Shown here: positions 25,728 to 34,500 of the stretch, piece after piece
Layout of the letters: each line of letters opens with the position of its first letter
Numbering within the stretch: the stretch's first letter is position 1
NCBI GenBank assembly: GCA_963666935.1
Contig: OY762936.1
Coordinates: forward strand, 1,116,001 to 1,180,000
Reading direction: 5' to 3'
Length of the DNA: 64,000 bases
From: G963666935 sp963666935
Lineage (GTDB): Bacteria > Bacillota > Clostridia > Christensenellales > CAG-138
Made by a program: the position numbers and the translations under genes
The notes under the pieces: model-generated
What the model was told of the DNA's origin: nothing
What the model saw: the letters and a program-made list of their open reading frames with translations, nothing else
The model's database searches: none

Positions 25728-25922
25728 ATGCAAACAAGGCCGTCACTAATCTGCTTCAGAAGAAGGTGCAGATGTAGGAGAAGAAGCTTCCGCTGCCTAA
25801 TTGTGTACCTTCTGTGCTTTATATTCTTTTTGCTTTGCGAATGCAACTTTGTATGGTCTCTGTTCCTATCCCTGCTGAGCTTGGTTATCATTCGGCTCTT
25901 TCTGTGGAACAGGCTGTTTTAG
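25728..25922 (+). CDS. Possible small Cys/Arg-rich membrane protein (64 residues)
   Basis: A small open frame with GAGGGGGG eight bases before its ATG. The N-terminus is strongly basic and cysteine-rich (RRRCRCRRRSFRC, residues 12-24), followed by two hydrophobic stretches (about 25-38 and 43-58). The layout, basic start then membrane helices, obeys the positive-inside rule. I recognise no family. It lies in the 366-bp gap between the divergent ABC operon and the rpmB terminator and has no clear promoter. It may equally be a chance frame. Confidence 0.35.
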   Translation: MQTRPSLICFRRRCRCRRRSFRCLIVYLLCFIFFLLCECNFVWSLFLSLLSLVIIRLFLWNRLF

Positions 25923-25929
25923 AGAACGC

Positions 25930-25957
25930 AAAAAAAGCGAACCGCGGTGCGGTTCGC
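25930..25957 (-). terminator. Intrinsic terminator of rpmB
   Basis: On the minus strand GCGAACCGC-ACC-GCGGTTCGC is a perfect nine-base stem followed by TTTTTTT, 18 bases after the rpmB stop. Confidence 0.96.
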
Positions 25958-25975
25958 CTGATGTTGCGAATTCGT

Positions 25976-26167
25976 TTATACGCTGCGTTCCACCTTGCCG
26001 GAACGAAGGCAGCGAGTGCAGACGTTCATCTTGCGTGCAGTACCTCCTACGACCACGTTTACGCGCTGGACGTTGGGTGCCCAAGCGTGCTTGGTCTTCC
26101 GGTTAGAATGGCTTACCAAATTACCGGACATCATGCCCTTATTGCAAACTTCACAGAACTTTCCCAT
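25976..26167 (-). CDS. rpmB: 50S ribosomal protein L28
   Basis: Protein of the large subunit. The 63 residues include CEVCNKGMMSGN and NVCTRCLRSGKV, so this is the zinc-binding (four-Cys, C+) version of L28; genomes often carry a C- version that replaces it when zinc is scarce. A perfect AAGGAGGTG lies eight bases before the ATG. It is a single-gene unit with its own promoter and terminator, as in most Firmicutes. Confidence 0.97.
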   Translation of the reverse strand: MGKFCEVCNKGMMSGNLVSHSNRKTKHAWAPNVQRVNVVVGGTARKMNVCTRCLRSGKVERSV

Positions 26168-26222
26168 TGATTACACCTCCTTACCAGCTGTAAGTACGTC
26201 ATGTTTTAAATCAAACAGTGCC

Positions 26223-26251
26223 ATTTTATCATGCCTCCACGCGTTTTGCAA
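26223..26251 (-). promoter_or_regulatory. Sigma-A promoter of rpmB
   Basis: Read on the minus strand, TTGCAA (26251-26246) and TAAAAT (26228-26223) are separated by 17 bp. The transcript would start near 26216, giving a leader of about 50 bases. Confidence 0.75.
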
Positions 26252-26287
26252 GGGAAAAAATTAAGGATTCGCCGGAACTTTGCATTG

Positions 26288-27442
26288 TCATCCGGCGCTG
26301 TATAAAAGTGTCTCGCTTCCGGATGCGTCCACGGTATAGTAGCTGCCGCCTTTTTGGACGACGGCGTAGTCCTCGCAGAAGGGCTGCGCTTCGGAATACT
26401 GGAAATCAATCTTCATGGTACCGGCTGTGTCGACATATCCCCAAAGCCCCTGCGCGTTCATGACTGCGGCATATCCCTCAAAAAAAGACTGCGCACCGGC
26501 GTATTGGGCGGGTATGGCGATTACGCCGCTCTTATTGATGTATCCCCATTGCCCGTCTGTCTTGACGGCGGCGAACCCATTTGAAAAAGGTAAAGCATCT
26601 TCATAGCTGGTTTTAAAAGCGCGCTTAGCATAGCTGTTGATAAAATAATAGCTGCCGCCGTCTGCAATCAGCGCAAACCTGCCTGAAAACGCCGTCCCCT
26701 TTGCTCCGGAATCTAGCGTGATCAAGGGTTCTCCCAGTTTGTTGATAATATAGCCAGTGTCTTTTGTAGAGGAGTAGGCGAAGGCCAGATCTTCGGAGAA
26801 GGCGTAGGCGGTTCTCCATTTTTCACTGATCACCATGTTCCCCATGATGTCAATATAGCCGTAGTTGGACGCAGTGCGGGCCAGGGCCCGTCCACAGCAA
26901 AAGCTGCCCACTTCCCGGTATTTATAGTCGATGACCACAGTTCCCTTGGTGTCGATAAAACCCCATTTCTCATTGTATTCCACGGCAGCAAGGTTTTCGG
27001 AATAGGGAAGTGCGTCGGTCCATATAGGATCCACGAGCCATGCGCCTGCCCGGGAAATAAGGCCGTAAAGGCCGCCCTGTGCGGCAAAGGCAACATCGTC
27101 CTCAAACGCACGCGCATCGGAGTATCGGGGTGAAATAACGATCTCTCCGGCAGTGTTCTTATACCCCCAAAGCCCGCCCTCCATGTAAGGTAGCAGCCGG
27201 CCTGCGGTGGAGGCGACGGTGGCGTGAGAAGTCGCGGAGGCCTGTGCCAGCGCCAGCTCTTCCGCCTCAGCCTGCTCTTTTGCCAGTGCGTCTTTTTCCG
27301 CCTGATCTTTTTGTAAGACAATTGCGCCGCCGGCATCGTAAAGAAAGCCGAAGAGAATTACGCAGGCTGCCAGCAGCCCCATAATCAGAAGATATAGCTT
27401 TGAAAGCGGCATCCTTGCCGGAACGGGTTGTTTTTGAGGCAT
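26288..27442 (-). CDS. Membrane-anchored WG-repeat protein
   Basis: A protein with a proline-rich cytosolic start, one membrane helix (about 14-34), a short Ala/Glu/Lys coiled-coil region (about 40-70) and then six or more WG repeats of about 45 residues with patterns such as GLWGYKNTAGEIVI, KWGFIDTKGTVVI and QWGYINKSGVIAI. WG repeats form beta-propeller-like or solenoid surfaces; in Firmicutes such proteins are usually extracellular and of unknown function. GAGGTGG upstream favours the ATG at 27442 (384 residues) over a GTG three codons before. Confidence 0.88.
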   Translation of the reverse strand: MPQKQPVPARMPLSKLYLLIMGLLAACVILFGFLYDAGGAIVLQKDQAEKDALAKEQAEAEELALAQASATSHATVASTAGRLLPYMEGGLWGYKNTAGEIVISPRYSDARAFEDDVAFAAQGGLYGLISRAGAWLVDPIWTDALPYSENLAAVEYNEKWGFIDTKGTVVIDYKYREVGSFCCGRALARTASNYGYIDIMGNMVISEKWRTAYAFSEDLAFAYSSTKDTGYIINKLGEPLITLDSGAKGTAFSGRFALIADGGSYYFINSYAKRAFKTSYEDALPFSNGFAAVKTDGQWGYINKSGVIAIPAQYAGAQSFFEGYAAVMNAQGLWGYVDTAGTMKIDFQYSEAQPFCEDYAVVQKGGSYYTVDASGSETLLYSAG

Positions 27443-27510
27443 CGTTGCCACCTCACTTTTATTCTATCAATGATTTTAACAGATCTTTTGTCGAAAGAAA
27501 ACTGTTGTGG

Positions 27511-27537
27511 CAAAATAAAAGGGTGCCTGCGCACCCT
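27511..27537 (-). terminator. Terminator of the LysR gene
   Basis: On the minus strand AAGGGTGC-GCAG-GCACCCTT is followed by TTATTTTG, ten bases after the LysR stop. Confidence 0.88.
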
Positions 27538-27550
27538 TGATAAAAACACA

Positions 27551-28438
27551 TTACTGGTTTTCCATGACAATATTGATAAAGCGCTCCGCTGCGGCGGAAA
27601 GGGGCATCCCTTCCAGAGAGATCAGGCCGATGCTGCGCGGCGGCATGGGCGGTTCAAGTTCAACCTTAAAGAGATCACCGCTCGAAATGGCCTGTGCGGC
27701 AAATTCAGAGGTGACGCAAGCGATGCCAAGGCCGATCTTGGCGAACTCTACAAGCAGGCTGTGGGCACCCAGCTCAATCTCAGGGTGCAGGGTAATCCCG
27801 GACATAGAGGCGAAGTCGTCCAGATATTTTCGGGAATTGGAGGCCTGCTCCAGCAACACCAGCGGTTCGCGCGAAAGCTCCATGAGAGAAATGGGGTGAT
27901 CCTTTAGGTGGTTGAAACGCTCGGAAGCCACGAACACGTCGTGAATATTAAGTACCTCGCGCACGCAAAGCGCCGCGTTGTCAATGGGCAGGTTTACAAT
28001 GGCGATATCCACTTTTCCCACTTTGAGCAGTTCTACCGTATCAGGCGTGGTGCGGTTTGTTACCTGCAGCTGTACTTCCGGATATTCCATGTGGAATTTT
28101 TCCAGATAGGGCAACAGAAAATACTGGCAAAGGGTGTCGCTGGCGCCGATCATAAGGCCGCCGGATTGCAGGGTGCGCATGCGGTTGAGCTTGTCCTCGG
28201 CGGCAGTGATGAGGCTAATGGCTTTGTCAGCATAGCTGTACAAAATCCGGCCCTCGTTGGTCAACGTAATGCCGCGGCTGGTGCGCGTAAAAAGCGTGCA
28301 GCCCAGCATATACTCCAACCGGTGCATGGACTGGCTGATGGCAGGCTGGCTCACGTAGAGTTCGCGTGCGGCGTGCGAAAGACTTCCGCATCGCGCAACG
28401 GTGCAAAAGATACTGTATAAGTCAAGATCGGCTGCCAT
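27551..28438 (-). CDS. LysR family transcriptional regulator
   Basis: DNA-binding regulator with an N-terminal winged helix (residues 4-63; SLSHAARELYVSQPAISQSMHRLE is the recognition region, continued to LFTRTSRGITLT) and a two-lobed effector domain (about 90-290). The length of 295 is normal. The style is close to the CysL/YwfK group, but the effector is unknown. It is divergent from the uracil-DNA glycosylase gene, with back-to-back promoters in between; LysR proteins often act on the divergent gene and on themselves, but a DNA repair target would be unusual. The WG-repeat gene follows downstream beyond a terminator. Confidence 0.93.
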   Translation of the reverse strand: MAADLDLYSIFCTVARCGSLSHAARELYVSQPAISQSMHRLEYMLGCTLFTRTSRGITLTNEGRILYSYADKAISLITAAEDKLNRMRTLQSGGLMIGASDTLCQYFLLPYLEKFHMEYPEVQLQVTNRTTPDTVELLKVGKVDIAIVNLPIDNAALCVREVLNIHDVFVASERFNHLKDHPISLMELSREPLVLLEQASNSRKYLDDFASMSGITLHPEIELGAHSLLVEFAKIGLGIACVTSEFAAQAISSGDLFKVELEPPMPPRSIGLISLEGMPLSAAAERFINIVMENQ

Positions 28439-28535
28439 GAATACCTCCCGCTTTGTGGTTATGGCAAGGAGTTGGCTCCCCTTGTCTCAGCAAACGATGG
28501 TTGCTGCTCATTTCCGCTAGTTTGCAGAATACGCC

Positions 28536-28564
28536 TTGAAAAAGGCCAAAAAAAGAAATATAAT
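28536..28564 (+). promoter_or_regulatory. Plus-strand sigma-A promoter toward udg
   Basis: TTGAAA at 28536-28541 and TATAAT at 28559-28564, spacing 17. It would give a leader of about 185 bases before the glycosylase gene. A weaker TTGGAT-17-CAAAAT pair at 28702-28730 is nearer to the gene. The remaining 28439-28754 interval is AT-rich, contains a TTTTGCA...TGCAAAA repeat (28590-28621) and no gene. Confidence 0.65.
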
Positions 28565-28569
28565 AAATA

Positions 28570-28598
28570 ATTATATAATAACACTGAGCGTTTTGCAA
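28570..28598 (-). promoter_or_regulatory. Minus-strand sigma-A promoter of the LysR gene
   Basis: On the minus strand TTGCAA (28598-28593) and TATAAT (28575-28570) are separated by 17 bp. It lies only five bases from the -10 of the opposite promoter, so polymerase at one site should hinder the other. Confidence 0.6.
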
Positions 28599-28754
28599 CA
28601 TGATCTTGCAAGGGATGCAAAAATAGGGGAATCAACTTTTTTCACTTTGAATTTTTTGTGCAAAATGAAATAATTAGATAAAAATCCTTCAATGTTGTTT
28701 TTTGGATAACCGAATTGCGAGAACCAAAATTTATAGCTTGGAACGAGACTGTTT

Positions 28755-29351
28755 ATGAGTGAACATTTTGAATGGAAAGATTTGTACGGGGAACTGCATG
28801 CGTGCGAAAAATGCGCGCTTTCTTCGGGGCGCAGCAACGTGGTGGTGGGCGAAGGAAATCCCAACGCCACTATCCTGTTCGTGGGCGAGGGCCCGGGGCG
28901 GGACGAGGACCTCACCGGGCGGCCATTCGTGGGTGCGGCTGGGCAGTTGCTGGATAAGATGCTTGGCGCTATTGGCTTACGCCGGGAAGACGTGTATATT
29001 GCAAATATCGTAAAGTGCCGGCCTCCCGGCAACCGTGTGCCGCGGGAGGAGGAAGCAAAGACTTGCCTGCCTTATCTGCGGGCGCAGTTTGCGCTGATCC
29101 GCCCCAAGATCATCGTGTGTCTGGGTGCCACGGCAGCAAAGTACGTATACGATCCGGATGTGCGCATTACCCGGGATCGGGGCGTGTGGAAGTGTAGCAG
29201 GGGCGTATGGATTCTTCCTACCTATCATCCGGCGGCGCTGCTGCGGGATCCGGGCAAAAAGCGCGACGCTTGGGCGGATATGCAGGCGCTGCGCGAAAAA
29301 TACCAAGAACTGACTGCACCTCTTGAACAAAACGAATCGTTGATGCTATAA
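28755..29351 (+). CDS. Uracil-DNA glycosylase, family 4 (iron-sulfur)
   Basis: Removes uracil from DNA. The family 4 features are four cluster cysteines C17, C20, C88 and C104, the GEGPGRDEDLTGRPFVGAAG motif A (split active-site loop) and the late HPAALLRDP motif. The length of 198 is usual. Older annotation calls it phage SPO1 polymerase-related protein. The ribosome site before ATG 28755 is weak. The yebC promoter overlaps its last codons. Confidence 0.93.
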   Translation: MSEHFEWKDLYGELHACEKCALSSGRSNVVVGEGNPNATILFVGEGPGRDEDLTGRPFVGAAGQLLDKMLGAIGLRREDVYIANIVKCRPPGNRVPREEEAKTCLPYLRAQFALIRPKIIVCLGATAAKYVYDPDVRITRDRGVWKCSRGVWILPTYHPAALLRDPGKKRDAWADMQALREKYQELTAPLEQNESLML

Positions 29352-29352
29352 T
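29323..29352 (+). promoter_or_regulatory. Sigma-A promoter of yebC
   Basis: TTGAAC at 29323-29328 and TATAAT at 29347-29352 (spacing 18) with an extended -10 TGC in front. It overlaps the 3' end of the glycosylase gene. Confidence 0.75.
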
Positions 29353-29385
29353 GGAACGTCGATTGATACTTAGGAGGAAGCGAAT

Positions 29386-30132
29386 ATGTCCGGACATTCC
29401 AAATGGGCCAATATAAAGAATAAAAAAGAGAAAACGGATTCCCAGCGCGGGAAGATTTTTACCAAGATCGGCCGCGAAATCGCTATTGCCGTAAAGGAAG
29501 GCGGTGGGGATCCGGCCAACAATTCAAAGCTGCGGGATGTGATCGCCAAAGCGAAGGCGAACAACATGCCTAATGACAATATCTCCCGCTCCATTAAAAA
29601 AGCTGCCGGAGAGATGGGAAGCGTAAACTACGAAGAGATTACATATGAAGGCTACGGTCCCGGCGGCACGGCGGTGATTGTGGAGATCGTGACGGACAAC
29701 CGTAACCGCACGGCCGCGGAGATTCGCCATATCTTTGACAAGAGCGGTGGCAGCCTGGGTGCCACGGGATGTGTCAGCTGGATGTTCGATAAAAAGGGCC
29801 TTCTGGTCATTGAGCGCAGCGCCTCTATCGGGGAGGACGAGGTGATGATGGCCGCTCTGGATGCGGGCGCCGAGGATTTCAATCCTTTGGACGACGTCTA
29901 TGAGATCTACACGGCCCCCACCGATTTCTCTGCTGTTCGCGAGGCTTTGGAGCAGGCGGGGTATAGCTTCCTTTCCGCGGAAGTCACCATGCTTCCCCAG
30001 AATACGGTGGACGCCACAAAAGATGTCGAGCTGGTGGAAAAGATTGAGCGGATGCTGGAGCGCTTCGACGACAACGACGACGTGCAGGAAGTGTACCACA
30101 ACGCGGATATGCCGATTGAGGAAGAAGACTAA
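29386..30132 (+). CDS. yebC: YebC/PmpR family protein (TACO1-like)
   Basis: A conserved protein formerly called a transcription regulator; recent work on the family points to a translation factor that relieves pausing at proline-rich stretches. MSGHSKWANIKNKKEKTDSQ is the hallmark N-terminus; the middle (GYGPGGTAVIVEIVTDNRNR) and the acidic C-terminus are typical. The length of 248 is normal. TAGGAGGAAG precedes the ATG. Abundant PTPEP and PPK stretches in proteins of this window would be plausible clients, which is inference only. Confidence 0.96.
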   Translation: MSGHSKWANIKNKKEKTDSQRGKIFTKIGREIAIAVKEGGGDPANNSKLRDVIAKAKANNMPNDNISRSIKKAAGEMGSVNYEEITYEGYGPGGTAVIVEIVTDNRNRTAAEIRHIFDKSGGSLGATGCVSWMFDKKGLLVIERSASIGEDEVMMAALDAGAEDFNPLDDVYEIYTAPTDFSAVREALEQAGYSFLSAEVTMLPQNTVDATKDVELVEKIERMLERFDDNDDVQEVYHNADMPIEEED

Positions 30133-30206
30133 GAGAATAAAAAATAGGCGGGTCGTATCCGATGGGGAATCGGCCAGCCGTTACAGTTTTTAAAGGAGAA
30201 CGCAAC

Positions 30207-31424
30207 ATGGCAAATATCAACACCAATTATCTCAAACTACCCGGCAGTTACCTGTTTTCCCAGATTGCCCGTAGGGTGGCTACGTATACGGCCGCGCATC
30301 CCCATGTCAATATGATCAAGCTGGGAATCGGCGATGCCACGCGCCCGCTGCCCGCCGCGTCCATTTCCGCTATGCATACTGCTGTGGACGAGATGGCTAC
30401 CTTGGAAGGCTTCCGGGGCTATGGGCCGGAGCAGGGCTATGAATTTCTTCGGGAGGCCGTGTCTTCTCAGGATTATGCAGCTCGGGGCGTGGAAATCGCT
30501 CCGGACGAGATCTTCGTCAGCGATGGTGCCAAAAGCGACTGCGGCAACATTGGGGATATCTTCGGCATTGACAACCGCGTGGCGGTTTGCGATCCTGTAT
30601 ATCCAGTGTATGTGGATACCAACGCTATGGCCGGCCGTGCGGGGGATTACGACGCCGCCACAGGGAAATGGTCGAATTTGATCTATATGCCCTGCGTGGC
30701 GGAGAACGGCTTTGTGCCGGAGATTCCAAAGAGCAAAGCGGATATGATCTACCTTTGCTTCCCCAATAATCCCACCGGTGCTGTGGCTACCAAGGCGCAG
30801 CTCAAGGCGTGGGTTGACTATGCCAACGCCAACGATTCCGTCATCCTCTTTGATTCGGCTTATGAGGCCTATGTTACCGATCCGGCGCTTCCCCATTCCA
30901 TTTTCGAAATTGAAGGGGCCAAGACCTGTGCCATTGAGCTTCGCTCTTTCTCCAAGACGGCGGGGTTCACCGGCACCCGCTGCGCTTATACCGTGGTGCC
31001 CAAGGCACTGAAACGGGGCGGAACGGATTTGAATTCCCTCTGGAATCGGCGTCAGTGCACCAAGTTTAACGGGGTGCCCTATATCATCCAGCGGGGTGCT
31101 GAGGCGGTCTATACGCCTGAGGGCAACAAGCAAATCATGAGCATTATTGGCTACTATATGAATAACGCTCGGATGATACGGGAGGGACTTGCCGCTGCGG
31201 GCCTCACCGCTTTCGGCGGGGAAAATGCCCCATATATCTGGCTCAAGACGCCGGAGGGCATCACTTCCTGGGATTTCTTCGACTTGCTGCTGGAAAAGGC
31301 GAATGTGGTCGCCACACCCGGCGCGGGCTTCGGCCCCAGCGGCGAAGGTTATATCCGCCTCACTGCGTTCGGAGATGCCGGGGAAACTGAACGGGCCCTG
31401 GAACGAATCCGCAAAGCGTTGTAA
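30207..31424 (+). CDS. dapL: LL-diaminopimelate aminotransferase
   Basis: PLP enzyme that turns tetrahydrodipicolinate directly into LL-diaminopimelate for lysine and peptidoglycan, bypassing the acylated dap intermediates. The N-terminus MANINTNYLKLPGSYLFSQI and KLGIGDATRPLP are DapL-typical, FPNNPTGAVATKAQL is a class I/II aminotransferase motif and Lys250 in SFSKTAGFTGTR binds PLP. AAAGGAGAACG precedes the ATG at 30207; the product has 405 residues. The enzyme is found in plants, chlamydiae and many Clostridia, which supports the placement of this genome. Confidence 0.96.
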   Translation: MANINTNYLKLPGSYLFSQIARRVATYTAAHPHVNMIKLGIGDATRPLPAASISAMHTAVDEMATLEGFRGYGPEQGYEFLREAVSSQDYAARGVEIAPDEIFVSDGAKSDCGNIGDIFGIDNRVAVCDPVYPVYVDTNAMAGRAGDYDAATGKWSNLIYMPCVAENGFVPEIPKSKADMIYLCFPNNPTGAVATKAQLKAWVDYANANDSVILFDSAYEAYVTDPALPHSIFEIEGAKTCAIELRSFSKTAGFTGTRCAYTVVPKALKRGGTDLNSLWNRRQCTKFNGVPYIIQRGAEAVYTPEGNKQIMSIIGYYMNNARMIREGLAAAGLTAFGGENAPYIWLKTPEGITSWDFFDLLLEKANVVATPGAGFGPSGEGYIRLTAFGDAGETERALERIRKAL

Positions 31425-31427
31425 TCA

Positions 31428-31460
31428 AACATCCCGGCTCTATGAGCCGGGATGTTTTTT
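31428..31460. terminator. Terminator after dapL
   Basis: AAACATCCCGGCTC-TAT-GAGCCGGGATGTTTTTT: an 11-base perfect stem with T6. The flanking A-run lets it work in both directions between dapL and the convergent CotH gene. Confidence 0.96.
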
Positions 31461-31488
31461 GTATCTTATAAATTAATTGCCACAGCGG

Positions 31489-31512
31489 GAACCGCCATAA
31501 GCGGTTCTTTTT
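31489..31512 (+). terminator. Second terminator overlapping the CotH gene end
   Basis: GAACCGC-CATAA-GCGGTTC followed by TTTTT on the plus strand. It touches the stop codon of the minus-strand CotH gene, so it may back up termination of dapL and shield the opposing gene from antisense transcription. Confidence 0.8.
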
Positions 31513-34500
31513 ATTGTGCGCTATCCTTTTCGGCGTGCGCCTTGTCGGTCCATTCCTGAATCTGCGCGTCGGTAAAGCCGAATTCGGATTGCAGGTATTT
31601 GATGGCGTAGGATTTGCGCTTTGTAAGGCATCCCCTGAGGGCATCGACTGAGCTTTCCCAGGAGGAAACGCTGCGGGGGTGCTTCCAGCGGGCGATGTGC
31701 CGGGCCATTTCCGGTTCGAGGGTGCGTTCCATCTCATCTAAAATAGAGGTAAGTCGGTCTGCGTTGAAGTAGTTTTCCACCACGTAAATGTACCGCTCGC
31801 CGAACTGCAGGCACCAGTTCTTGTTCCTGCGCAATCCGCAATAGATGTCCATATTGGTCAGGGAGCCATCCTGGGATGGAACGCCTTCGGCCTTGAAGTA
31901 TTCGGGGAGAACGTTTCGGGATGGGCTGGATGAGCTCAACGCTAAATCCAGATCATAGTAAACGGGCCGCCATTTGACAGTGTAGTCCTGAGACCGCCAG
32001 TATTTCTGGTTGAACATGTCCGCATTGGTGAAAAACGTCTGCGCAATCAGATAGTCGTTGAAGTAATCCACGTCTATCCACTGGCACAGCTTTTCGTAGT
32101 TGGCGTCGTTGGAGGTGTCCGTATTGAGGGCGTATTCCCGAACGCTCTTAAATTCGTAACGCTTGCCCGCGAGCTCGGTGGTGTTGCGGCGGATGATGTC
32201 CACTGCGTTCGGGTTCACGCCGTAGTGGGCGGCCAAATAATCTTCGTTCTGGTTTTCGTTGAGGTCATAGATGCCCCAATACTTTCCGTTAATGTAAACT
32301 ACCGTCACGCGTGTCTCAATGCTTTCGATGTTGAGCCCCTTTGCCACAGTCTGAAAGAAGGAATCCCGAAGCCGGGCCTTGGCATGATCCTGCCCGGAGG
32401 CCCGGACCACCAGCGAACTGTAGGAGGATATGTCATCCTCTCCGAAAAAAGGGTATGCTGTCTTGCTCTGGCCGTATCCGCCCCGCAAAAAGATAGAAAG
32501 GGACTTTTGGGGGTCCATAAGGGTGGAGGCGCCGTTGGCCCGATAGCCGCAGGGGAAGGCGGTACCCAGCTTGCCGTCGGTTTCGTAATATTCAAAATAA
32601 CCTTCCCGTTCTACTTTCAGCCAGCGGTCCGTGACGGAGTAAACCTGGTCAAAAGACTCACTGTCCATCGTGATGCAGATCACCGGTACGGTATGGGGCT
32701 TTTCAAACAGGAATGTGGAAGTGACGACGTCGCTCTCAAGGCGTCCCTCCAGCATGGCCGCGGCCCGCACGGCGGTGTTGGCGGAAATGGAAACAGGCCC
32801 GGTATAGGGCGTGGATGCGGATGTGGGTGCGCTGCCGTCTAGGGTGTAATAAATCATTGCGTCCGGGGTGGGGCAGGTGATTTTGAGTTCAAAGGTCTTA
32901 TCGTGATATAGTGAGGTGTCGGAGAACACGGGAGCGGCCACAAAACTGTCAAAGGACGCGGCCGCATTGGCGGTGCCTTTGGTGGCGGAGGTGAAAAACA
33001 CTCGTTCCACGCTGCCCTTTATTCGGCCGGCGGTCACGCCAGCGCGCAGAGCGCCGGTCTCAAAGACGTCGCGGATTTCGTCTCCGCTGTCATAGAGCAG
33101 CAGCGTGTTCCCGGAAGCGGATATGCTAAAGGGCGCCGTAACGCCCTGTTCTGCTTCGGTTGTGGAAGCATTGATCACCGCATATCCCCCCGGGGAAATG
33201 GGAAAGGAGGGGAAGGTGAACAGGTCCGGCACGTCTGCGTCATCCGTAAGATGCCAGCCCTCCAGATTGACTTCCGAAGAGGAGCCGTTGTAAAGCTCGA
33301 TCCAGTCCGCCTTTCCGCTCTTGGCGGCCGACACGGAACTGACTTCGCTGATGGATACGCTCTGCGTATTTGTGATGGATACGTCCGCCAGTATTTCAGA
33401 GCCGTGGGTGGTGTTGGCGGCGCCTGGCGTGGGCGTGGCGTAGTAGTACAGCCCGTCGTCCGTCCCTTTTCCAATCGAAATGTTGTTGCCGATGGACGGG
33501 TCCATCTCCATTAGATCACAGCGCATGGTCCGCATGTCCGTGAGCATAAGCGCGTTTTCGCTGCCGCCTAGGCTGAAGGAAGCGTGAAGCTCATCGGCGG
33601 TAGATTTCTGACCTGTGAGGAAAATAACCAAATATCCGTCTGCGTCCAGCGTTACGGCGGGTATTGCCCATTTAAAGGGGCTTTTCTGGTCGTCGGTGAG
33701 GTAGTAGCCCTCCAAAGAAACGGGAGCGGCGGAGGCGTTGTGCAGCTCCACCCAGGGCGAGCGGTCGCCGTAGGAATCCCGAACGCTGTACTTGTTTACC
33801 TTGAGTATTTCGCTCATCCGCACCGGGTCGGTGTTGTCCATAGCGGAAAACTCAATCGTGCTGAAGGTGAGAGCTGAATTTTCCGCAAGCGGCGTGGCTT
33901 CTGCGGTATAAACTCTATCTGCCACAACGGAAACGTCGTCAAAAATTCCCGTGTCCCAGGTCATGATGGAGATCACGTTGCCTGCGGCGCCGGAAAGGCA
34001 AAGGGTGTTGTCGGCGCTGCTGAGTTTGAAGCCTGCGTGGATTTCTGTGTCCCCACGGTCTTTGCCGGAGAAGTAGACCACGGCATATCCGCCGGGTTGC
34101 AGCGCCGTGGCCGGAAGCTTCCATTTCAGCGTATCTCCTGCGGAGTCGGAAAGGGAATAGTCGGAAAGCATGATAGCGCTCTCCCCGGTGTTATACAGTT
34201 CCGCCCAGGGAACGTAGGAGCCGTCTGCGCAGGCTAGCGTCCCCTTGTTGCGGGGCATGATTTCAGAAATCACCAGTGCGTCCGACGTATGGGAAACGTA
34301 GGAACCGGCGGCGGAGGTGAATACGATTTCAGTGGTGTTTGCGGCGCCCGGCGTGGGTGCGTTGCAATAGCCGTAGTCGCCGTTGGCGTCTTGGGCGTAG
34401 GAAACGTCCGTAACGAGCTCGGGAATGTCTAGCCGCTGGATCAAATTATAATAAGGGTCGGAGAGGAACAGAGATTCCCCGGCCTTGGAAAGGCCGAGAT

